Shown here: piece after piece, positions 53,574 to 60,367 of the stretch
How the letters are laid out: the number at the start of each line of letters is the position of its first letter
Position numbering within the stretch: position 1 is the stretch's first letter
NCBI GenBank assembly: GCA_900142905.1
Contig: FSRV01000001.1
Coordinates: 1,860,001-1,924,000, forward strand
Direction of reading: 5' to 3'
Source of the DNA: Burkholderia sp. GAS332
Lineage (GTDB): Bacteria > Pseudomonadota > Gammaproteobacteria > Burkholderiales > Burkholderiaceae
DNA length: 64,000 bases
Notes under the pieces: generated by a model
What the model was told of the DNA's origin: nothing
Seen by the model: the letters and a program-made list of their open reading frames with translations, nothing else
The model's database searches: none
Program-made: the position numbers and the translations under genes

Positions 53574-54959
53574 ATGAATACATCGCCCATTTCATCCGGC
53601 AACGCGCCGCTTATCAGCCGCTCCGCCGTCAACCGTGTGCTGGTCGCTTCGGTGGTCGGGACCGCCATCGAGTGGTACGACTTTTTTCTTTATGCCACCG
53701 CTTCGGCGCTGGTCTTCGCCAAGCTGTTCTTCCCCTCGTTCGATCCGGTGGTCGGCACCATCGCGGCGTTCGGAAGTTTTGCGGTCGGCTATCTCGCGCG
53801 GCCATTTGGCGCCGTGTTTTTCGGGCACTTTGGCGATCGCATTGGCCGTAAGGCGACGCTGGTTGCGACGCTGACGATCATGGGCGTCGGCACCTTCGTG
53901 ATCGGCCTGCTGCCGACTTACGCCTCGATCGGCGTCTGGGCGCCGATCCTGCTGGTGGCGATGCGCTTCCTGCAAGGGCTCGGGGTCGGCGGCGAATGGG
54001 GCGGCGCGGTGCTGATGGTGGTCGAAACGGCGCCGGCCAGGAAGCGTGGCTTCTTCGGCGCGTTCCCGCAATTGGGCGTGCCGCTCGGGCTGATGCTCTC
54101 GACCGCGGTGTTCAAAGCCGTGTCGAGTATGCCGTCGGACGCGTTCTATTCATGGGGATGGCGCCTGCCGTTCCTGCTGAGCGTCGCGCTGATCGCGATC
54201 GGCCTGTTCATTCGCCTGCGCGTCATGGAGTCGCCGGTATTCGAACAGATCAAGGCAAGCAAGCAGGTCGTGAAAGCGCCGCTGATCGAATTGCTGCGCC
54301 GGCATCCGAAAGACCTCGTGCTGACGATCGGCACGCGCTTCGCGGTTGACATCACCTTCAACGTGATCAACGTGTTCGTGCTGGTCTACGGAACGACGCG
54401 GCTCGGCTTGTCGCGTGGACTACTGCTGAACGCCATCATTGTGGGCTGCGCGTTTGCGCTGATCACGCTGCCGCTGTTCGGCAAACTGTCGGACGTGATC
54501 GGACGCCGGACCGTTTTCATGCTCGGCGCGGTGTTCGTGGCGATCTATGGATTCGCGTTCTTTCCGTTGCTTGAGACACGCAATCCGACCTTGATTTTCG
54601 TGGCGTACGTTTGCGGTATCGCGTTGAGCCAGGCGTCGGTGTACGGCGTGCAATCGACGTGGTTTGCGGAACTTTTCGGTACGCGGGTGCGCTATACGGG
54701 TGCTTCGCTGCCGTATCAGATCGCCGGCATCATCACGTCAGGACCGACGCCATTGATCGCCACCTATCTGTTCGCGACGTATGGCCAGACGCTGCCCATT
54801 TCGATCTATATAGCGGCTACAGGGTTGTTGAGCCTCGTGTGCGCGTTTTTCCTCGCGGAGACTTTCAGGCGGGATCTGTCCGCAGAGCCGGAAGATGAAG
54901 CGACCGCAGCGCAGGGCGCGCGTGCGTCCGCTCAGTCGCCGCACCCCCTGCCGCGCTGA
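53574..54959 (+). CDS. MHS-type major facilitator transporter
   Basis: A 461-residue, 12-helix metabolite:H+ symporter. Family motifs: GTAIEWYDFFLYATASALVF in helix 1, the loop 2-3 motif GHFGDRIGRKATL, RFLQGLGVGGEWGGAVLM, GAFPQLGVPLGLML, and the repeat GKLSDVIGRRTVFM. The family moves organic acids and compatible solutes (shikimate, proline/betaine, alpha-ketoglutarate). It lies 89 bp after the M24 gene behind GGGGGGAGAC, so it is probably co-transcribed and may import the sugar acid or the M24 substrate. Confidence 0.92.
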   Translation: MNTSPISSGNAPLISRSAVNRVLVASVVGTAIEWYDFFLYATASALVFAKLFFPSFDPVVGTIAAFGSFAVGYLARPFGAVFFGHFGDRIGRKATLVATLTIMGVGTFVIGLLPTYASIGVWAPILLVAMRFLQGLGVGGEWGGAVLMVVETAPARKRGFFGAFPQLGVPLGLMLSTAVFKAVSSMPSDAFYSWGWRLPFLLSVALIAIGLFIRLRVMESPVFEQIKASKQVVKAPLIELLRRHPKDLVLTIGTRFAVDITFNVINVFVLVYGTTRLGLSRGLLLNAIIVGCAFALITLPLFGKLSDVIGRRTVFMLGAVFVAIYGFAFFPLLETRNPTLIFVAYVCGIALSQASVYGVQSTWFAELFGTRVRYTGASLPYQIAGIITSGPTPLIATYLFATYGQTLPISIYIAATGLLSLVCAFFLAETFRRDLSAEPEDEATAAQGARASAQSPHPLPR

Positions 54960-54990
54960 GTTTCGCAAATGCGAGATGGCAGTGTTCAGG

Positions 54991-55188
54991 AATCCACGCA
55001 TTGCGCAGGCGCCTGTGCAGCCGCGTTGCTGCGATCAGATCGAATACGCCGGTGATAATCGCGTTTGCGCCGATGATGGCGACCAGCACGAGCGTGGTAA
55101 TGCCCGGCACTAACGCGGCCATCAAACCCGCGCCGATGCTGCAGATGCCGAGCAGCAAGGGCACCCACCAGCCGGCGTGCCATGTGGA
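54991..55188 (-). pseudogene. HdeD/DUF308 membrane protein, N-terminal fragment
   Basis: Reads HAGWWVPLLLGICSIGAGLM, AALVPGITTLVLVAIIGANA and IITGVFDLIAATRLHRRL, the first two helices of HdeD-type acid-resistance proteins. It then runs into unrelated sequence next to the MHS gene's 3' end. About two-thirds of the protein is missing. The ORF continues, but the remaining residues are arginine-rich and antisense to the transporter. Confidence 0.75.
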
Positions 55189-55464
55189 ACTCCAAGCGCT
55201 ACCATCATGCGATGAACTGCAGTCTAGGCTCCACGCAGCTGCGATTCTTTCGCGTTTCTGCCATGCGTTTCGCAATTCTGCATTCGTTCACGAGGCGTGC
55301 GAAATGGCATCCAGACGCACGAAAATAACCTGATCCATCACCGCATTTTTATAGCGGCTTGCCGTGAGACCTTCTAACATGAATTTACGCCGCGCACGGT
55401 CTGGCATGAGCCTTGTCATTGCTGGCCCGGCGTCGCACCTCAACGCCAGAAGGAAGGGAATCTC

Positions 55465-55899
55465 ATGAAAGCGAATCTCCTTGTATTGCTGCTCGCGTCG
55501 TCGCTCGGACTCGCTCCAGACGCGAACGCCCAGGTGGCCGGCGCCCAACCGCTTGGTGTCAGCGTGACAGAGTCGGCCGCGATCGTAGCAGGCTGGAGCG
55601 TGAGAAAGTCGATCATGGACAAGCCGGTCTTCAACGAGAAGGGTGAGCGTGTCGGTGTCATTCATGACATTATCGTGGCACCGGATCGGTCGGTATCGTT
55701 TGCAATCGTCGCCGCAAACCAGTTTCTGGGGGTATCGCATCACGACGTGGCCATTCCGATCGAGCAGCTCGATTTCGTCAATGGCAAACTGGTGCTTGCC
55801 GGTGCAACGAAAGATGCGATCAAGGCGCTGCCCGAGTTTCAATACACAAAGGTAAGCGCGACACCTAAGGCGAGGTCCGACTACAGCGAGCATCACTGA
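55465..55899 (+). CDS. Secreted PRC-barrel domain protein
   Basis: A 144-residue protein with a signal peptide (MKANLLVLLLASSLGLAPDA, cleavage after about NAQ). A PRC-barrel follows: KPVFNEKGERVGVIHDIIVA, PDRSVSFAIVAANQFLGVSH and HDVAIPIEQLDFVNGKLVLA. It is a periplasmic protein of unknown function; such proteins are common beside stress genes. A GGAAGGGA site precedes the ATG. The gap to the left (54960-55464) holds only the HdeD fragment. Confidence 0.85.
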   Translation: MKANLLVLLLASSLGLAPDANAQVAGAQPLGVSVTESAAIVAGWSVRKSIMDKPVFNEKGERVGVIHDIIVAPDRSVSFAIVAANQFLGVSHHDVAIPIEQLDFVNGKLVLAGATKDAIKALPEFQYTKVSATPKARSDYSEHH

Positions 55900-56086
55900 C
55901 CTAGGTCTCGCATCGCCCACGATCGATGCATTTGACGCGCGGCACATTCGTTCCATGGGCAGGGCGCGGATCGGCGCGCGGCGCGTGACTAGTTGTCGTG
56001 CCGCATGACCGCCGCATGCTCTTCAGGCGACGTTCTTAACCAGCGCCGCTGCAACGCACGTTCAATCGCCACCCCCTGAGAGCAGC

Positions 56087-56201
56087 AGGAGCAGGGCTTG
56101 CCATGCAGGTTTCGATCTAGCCCAACGATACAACCCACCGGCACTGCCGTGACCATGCGCAAGATCGCCTCAAGCAACTGCGCGTCCGAAATCATCGGCA
56201 T
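56087..56201 (-). pseudogene. MgtC/SapB-family protein, N-terminal fragment
   Basis: Starts MPMISDAQLLEAILRMVTAV and continues PVGCIVGLDRNLHGKP, the first MgtC helix and its conserved GLxRxLxGKP loop. It then becomes unrelated Cys/Ser/Arg-rich sequence to a stop at 55989. The rest of the gap 55900-56451 has no gene I can support. Confidence 0.7.
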
Positions 56202-56451
56202 CCCACTGAGGTTTCCAGGTAACGTCGCGTTCGGCGAGCACCCGGCTGCTGACTACCAGGCCGATGCAGCAAGAAAGCTGATTGACCGAAGCGGCCACTG
56301 CGACGTCGAGCACGGTTTTCAGTATCAGTACACTCCAAACATCCTACGAGAAGAGTGGGCCGTGTCCTGCGATGGCGCGAACAATCTCGGCCAGCGACAT
56401 CTGCCCATATAACGAATCCGCCTTAAGAAGCTTTGAGTTCGACGTAAGCTT

Positions 56452-57309
56452 ATGTATGCAACAAGGAGACTCCTGCCTGCCATGAAGCAAACGACAGGAT
56501 TGATCCCGGGTCACGGGTTACGCTGCCAACCGATGAACGTCGCTTTCACCAATGGCGGGCTGAATTCCGTGCAGGGACTTCGGCTCATTATGCCGACAGG
56601 TACCACTGTCGTGCAGGCTGCCGGCTGCGACGACCTCGGAGTGAATCACTCCATCCTGATAAGTGCTCCATTTGTCGCAGTCATACCGGCGGGCGCGCGG
56701 TTCGCCACGATCGCTGACAACGATCCCGAGGGATGGGTTATCGCACTAAAAAGGGGCGTACTTGGGCAAGTCTCGCAAGAAGCGTTTGGCGCGGTCCCGA
56801 AATGGACTAAGTCATGGGATCCGTTCCTGCGTGAGGCCGCAGGCACATTGGGCGCTTTGCATCATGCGAAGCTCATCGACGCCGCCTGCGCCGATGCTTT
56901 CGCCGATGTCATCTCGGTGCACATCGCTCTGCGCTACGGGCACTGTGCTGGTGCGGCCGGGCCGGACACGCCTCTTACGCGTCAAAAGCTGATTCGCGTT
57001 CAAGCCTTCGTTCATGAGCACATAGCCGAGACCATTTTGGTCGAACAACTCGCAGTGCTGGTGCACATGGGTACATCAAACTTTGCACGCGCTTTCAAAA
57101 CGGTGACAGGCAACCCGCCCCATCTTTACGTGACACTCGAGCGAGTGAAATTTGCCAAGACGATGTTGTGCGAGGAGACCCTTCCCCTGGTTGATGTCGG
57201 CGCGCGCGCGGGGTTTCAGACTCAGCAGCATTTCACTGAAGTGTTTCATCGATACAGCGGTGTGACCCCGCGCGCATACCGGCTTGCACACCGTACCGTC
57301 GGTAGCTGA
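56452..57309 (+). CDS. AraC-family transcriptional regulator
   Basis: A 285-residue regulator. The N-terminal region contains a possible effector domain (LRLIMPTGTTVVQAAGCDDL). The C-terminal ~100 residues are the double helix-turn-helix: RVQAFVHEHIAETILVEQLA, MGTSNFARAFKTVTGNPPHL and LVDVGARAGFQTQQHFTEVF followed by HRYSGVTPRAYR. The start is the ATG at 56452 or the one at 56482 behind AAGGAGA (13-bp spacing). Targets are unknown. It converges with psiE with 7 bp between stops. Confidence 0.88.
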   Translation: MYATRRLLPAMKQTTGLIPGHGLRCQPMNVAFTNGGLNSVQGLRLIMPTGTTVVQAAGCDDLGVNHSILISAPFVAVIPAGARFATIADNDPEGWVIALKRGVLGQVSQEAFGAVPKWTKSWDPFLREAAGTLGALHHAKLIDAACADAFADVISVHIALRYGHCAGAAGPDTPLTRQKLIRVQAFVHEHIAETILVEQLAVLVHMGTSNFARAFKTVTGNPPHLYVTLERVKFAKTMLCEETLPLVDVGARAGFQTQQHFTEVFHRYSGVTPRAYRLAHRTVGS

Positions 57310-57316
57310 GCCCGAG

Positions 57317-57883
57317 TCAATCGCCCCGCCGGGCACCTTCGCCGGATTCTGTTTCCTGCTGCCGCTGTGCATACATGGTCCGGTCGAGTTTGGCGTGCGC
57401 CGCCGTGCTCGCGTCGACCGGATCGTCGCGCTGCCGCATCAGCCAGTAGACGCTCCCCAGCGCCACCAGCGCAAACGCAAGCGCCGCGATCTGCGCGGGT
57501 GCGCTGGCCGGATCGAGAATGATGAATTTGCGGGCGATGGCAAGCAGCGCAACGAGAACCACCGTCTTGACCTGAACGATATGATCGCGCCGCGCCATCA
57601 CGCGCGTAATCGAATGTTTGAATTCCATTGCAATCAACAACGTCATGACCATGCCGAAGACTGTTTGAAAGACTGCGTGATCGAGCGGGTTCAGCGCGTC
57701 CGAAACCAGCAATGCCGTAACCGCACGGATCAATTGCCAAAGCGACACGAGAATAATGACGGAGATCACCAGGCTCAGCACATGCGCGACAAGCTGTTCG
57801 AAGCGTTCATAAAAGCTGAGGACGTCCCACTGCAGACGCAGTGCGTCGAAATTCCTGCGCAGCCAGTTTTTCTTTCTGTCCAT
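57317..57883 (-). CDS. PsiE-family membrane protein
   Basis: A 188-residue protein. A basic N-terminus (MDRKKNWLRRNFDALRLQWD) is followed by four membrane helices (LSLVISVIILVSLWQLIRAV, VFQTVFGMVMTLLIAMEF, TVVLVALLAIARKFII and AQIAALAFALVALGSVYWLM). The PsiE motif EFKHSITRVMARRDHIVQVK and a charged tail are present. PsiE-type genes are part of transmissible heat/chlorine-tolerance loci in other proteobacteria. The ATG at 57883 is preferred to a 20-codon upstream extension. Confidence 0.85.
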   Translation of the reverse strand: MDRKKNWLRRNFDALRLQWDVLSFYERFEQLVAHVLSLVISVIILVSLWQLIRAVTALLVSDALNPLDHAVFQTVFGMVMTLLIAMEFKHSITRVMARRDHIVQVKTVVLVALLAIARKFIILDPASAPAQIAALAFALVALGSVYWLMRQRDDPVDASTAAHAKLDRTMYAQRQQETESGEGARRGD

Positions 57884-58048
57884 GATTGGGTTCCGGGGTG
57901 GCCGCCGATACGCCGCGCGCACACAGCGGGGTGCGGATTGCACATGCTTCGTGCGAAGGTCAGTTGACGATGTGGCAGTTCATGCGCCACGGTCTTTCGG
58001 ATTCGTGCTGTTTCTTTGCGGATAGCTGCTTGAAAGCGCAACGGGCGG

Positions 58049-58260
58049 ATGTCATTGTCGAACGTGACGGCGCTGCGCGACCGGCTGATGGAAATCCTGC
58101 GGCATCACTTCAAGCCGGAGTTCCTGAACCGTGTCGATGAAGTGGTTGTGTTCCGTGCGCTCGGCAAGGAGCAGATCCGCCGGATCGTCGACCTGCAGCT
58201 TCAACGCGTGCAGCGCACGGCGGCCGCGCAGAACGGTGGAGTCAACGCCGCCGGTTGCAC
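58049..58260 (+). pseudogene. ClpB/ClpK-type AAA+ ATPase fragment
   Basis: A short in-frame segment, RDRLMEILRHHFKPEFLNRV, then DEVVVFRALGKEQIRRIVDL and QLQRVQR. This is the end of the second AAA domain of ClpB-type disaggregases (the PEFLNRxDEVVVF sensor region). Neither Walker motifs upstream nor a D2-small domain downstream survives. A stand-alone heat-shock ATPase relic. Confidence 0.8.
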
Positions 58261-58264
58261 CCGC

Positions 58265-58537
58265 TTACAGCGCCACTTCTCCCGCAATCACCTCGTCGCG
58301 ATAGCACCAGATCCACGATTCGCCCGGTTCGATGGAACGCACCAGTGGGTGGCCCGTCGCATGATAATGCGCGCTCGCATGGCGATCGGGCGATGAGTCG
58401 CAACAAGCTACATGACCGCACGACATGCAGAGCCGCAGATGCACCCACGCGTGGCCGAGTTTCACGCAATCCTCGCAATAGTGCTTCGTGGTCTCTAATA
58501 CGCGGATTCCATCCAGATGCGTGCAGGTGGGAGTCAT
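58265..58537 (-). CDS. UBP-type zinc finger protein
   Basis: A 90-residue protein that is essentially one zf-UBP domain: TCTHLDGIRVLE, HYCEDCVKLGHAWVHLRLCM, SCGHVACCDSSPDRHASAHY and HATGHPLVRSIEPGESWIWC. The Cys/His ligands are intact. The ATG at 58537 follows AGGAG by 7 bp. In bacteria these often neighbour redox and stress genes; here a thioredoxin reductase-like gene is 74 bp upstream in the same direction. Confidence 0.88.
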   Translation of the reverse strand: MTPTCTHLDGIRVLETTKHYCEDCVKLGHAWVHLRLCMSCGHVACCDSSPDRHASAHYHATGHPLVRSIEPGESWIWCYRDEVIAGEVAL

Positions 58538-58611
58538 GGTCAGCTCCTGGTGATGAGATTGCGACAGAGAAAGCGGATGGCGCCTCACTCATGTGACGCA
58601 CATGAAGCACA

Positions 58612-59697
58612 TCATGCGCCGCTCAGATAGCGGTGCACCAGCGCCACCGCGGTGGCTCCTTCGCCGACGGCAGCCGCCACGCGTTTGATCGAGCCGTGGC
58701 GGACATCGCCGGCGGCGAACACGCCGGGCATGCTGGTTTCCAGATACAGCGGCTCGCGATCCAGCGGCCACTGCGGCTTCGGGTCCGTGTCGTGCAGGTC
58801 GGAGCCCGTTACGAGATAGCCGGCTTCATCGCGAGCCACGCCCACCTCTTTGGCCCAATCGGTCTGCGGCAGGCCGCCAATGCAAACGAAGAGCCAGTTC
58901 GTCTTCAGGCGTCGCGCTTCGCCGCTGCGGCGGTCGGTCAGCGTGATCTCGCGTAGCACGTCGTCGCCGTGCAATGCGGTAACGGTCGTGCAGGTCAGCA
59001 CCTCGATGTTCGACGCGGATGAAATGCGGTCGATCAGGTACTGCGAGAGTGTGCTTTTCAGCGACGCGTCGCGTACCACCATCGTGACGTGATTGAGCCG
59101 CCGGTACGCGACACCTGTCGCGCACACCGAGGTGCGTGCGGTGATCCGCGTACCGTCTTCGAGATAGACGATACCGTTGCCCGTCGAGAAATCCGCGCGC
59201 ACGCCGGCACGGGCCAGCTGGATTTCCGCGCCGAACCGGACTGCCTGATCGCGAGCCCGCTCGGCGAGCTCCGTACCGCTTACACCGTCTGGAAATCCCA
59301 AATAGTTTTCGATCTTCGAAGTGCTGCCGGCCTGTCCACCGACGGCCCAGCGCTCCACCAGCACCGTGCGCAATCCCTCGGATGCACCGTAGACCGCGGC
59401 GCTCAGACCGGCCGGCCCGGCGCCATAGATCGCGAGATCGTATTCTGAACGTGACGGGATGCGGAACCAGCCGAGCTTTTCGGTGATCTGCCGGATGGTC
59501 GGACATTCGAGTCGCGTGCCGTCGTGAAACTCGCATACCGGCAGGCGCGAGTCGCCAAGGTGCTGCACGTGCGCCAGCTTCGCCGACTCTTCATCGCTGT
59601 TGAGTTCGATCCACTCGAAGGGAATGTCGCAACGATGCAGGAAATCGCGGATCGCATAGCCTTGCGCCGACCGCATGCGTCCATAAATCTTGACCAT
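58612..59697 (-). CDS. Glutaredoxin-like/thioredoxin reductase-like fusion lacking its NADPH fold
   Basis: A 361-residue protein. Residues 1-80 are a glutaredoxin/GST-N-like domain (VKIYGRMRSAQGYAIRDFLH, SRLPVCEFHDGTRLECPT). From about 86 comes the TrxR FAD domain (YDLAIYGAGPAGLSAAVYGA, GQAGSTSKIENYLGFPDGVS). Near residue 202 the sequence jumps from ATGVAYRRLNH directly to VTMVVRDASLKSTLSQYLID. The stretch that normally carries the NADPH-binding GxGxxG (about 50-55 residues) is missing in frame. The C-terminal FAD part (GVFAAGDVRHGSIKRVAAAV) is intact. It is probably inactive as a reductase. ATG at 59697. Confidence 0.82.
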   Translation of the reverse strand: MVKIYGRMRSAQGYAIRDFLHRCDIPFEWIELNSDEESAKLAHVQHLGDSRLPVCEFHDGTRLECPTIRQITEKLGWFRIPSRSEYDLAIYGAGPAGLSAAVYGASEGLRTVLVERWAVGGQAGSTSKIENYLGFPDGVSGTELAERARDQAVRFGAEIQLARAGVRADFSTGNGIVYLEDGTRITARTSVCATGVAYRRLNHVTMVVRDASLKSTLSQYLIDRISSASNIEVLTCTTVTALHGDDVLREITLTDRRSGEARRLKTNWLFVCIGGLPQTDWAKEVGVARDEAGYLVTGSDLHDTDPKPQWPLDREPLYLETSMPGVFAAGDVRHGSIKRVAAAVGEGATAVALVHRYLSGA

Positions 59698-59759
59698 GTG
59701 TGCCTCGCCCCTGTCTGTGTTCGGGTCATGCGTGTGGTCAACCGTCACGCATGTTCGTC

Positions 59760-60002
59760 TCAATCCGGCAGAACGAACTCGGTACGCATGTCCTCGATGA
59801 CACGCCTGACCTGTCGAAGATAGTCGGCGCCGCTCTCATTGAGCGCGAGCATGTCCCAGTTCCGGCCGGCGGCATCGGGCGGATGCCGCTCGGGCAGCGG
59901 CACGCGGACTCGCAGATGGTGGGGGACGTCGGCTGCAAGCTGCTCGACGCGCCGTTGTGCTTCGGCGCGAATCTGTTCGGCCGTTTGAATGGACTTCGAC
60001 AT
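59760..60002 (-). CDS. Hypothetical small acidic/basic protein
   Basis: An 80-residue soluble protein starting MSKSIQTAEQIRAEAQRRVE behind GGAGGG. A helical N-terminus is followed by HHLRVRVPLPERHPPDAAGR and a C-terminal helix with NESGADYLRQVRRVIEDMRT. No family recognised. It is 62 bp upstream of the truncated reductase, same strand, and probably in one operon with it and the UBP protein. Confidence 0.7.
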   Translation of the reverse strand: MSKSIQTAEQIRAEAQRRVEQLAADVPHHLRVRVPLPERHPPDAAGRNWDMLALNESGADYLRQVRRVIEDMRTEFVLPD

Positions 60003-60367
60003 GGGCTTGCCCTCCATGAGTGGCGAACGTCGACATGGAGTCACGTCGCGCGAAAGTCTCGAGCGGAAATTGACGGGACGTATTCATCAATCAAGATTAG
60101 GCTTCCGCTGACTACGCTTCTTCCACGTTCCTGCCAGGACATGTCGGATTTCTGCGATCGGGTCCAAACTTGCCGCAGCCTTGCGCGATAACCGGGCCGG
60201 TCAAGCCTGCCTCAGCGAGTTGCCGCGTCGACTTACCCCGCGTGTGGCGGCGGATCTGATACGCATGTTTTGACACCTAACTGCTACTCGTTTTCGGGAA
60301 GCCGATGGCACTCGATGGCGCTCATGTAGAGAAGCGCGGCGCTCGCTAGCGTACATGCTTCCTTCTG
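60003..60367. other. Intergenic region without recognised features
   Basis: 365 bp between the hypothetical gene and uvrA-like. It is lower in GC than neighbours in places; I see no ORF with a ribosome binding site, no terminator and no repeat of note. It must hold the promoter of the leftward operon 60002-58265. Confidence 0.5.
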
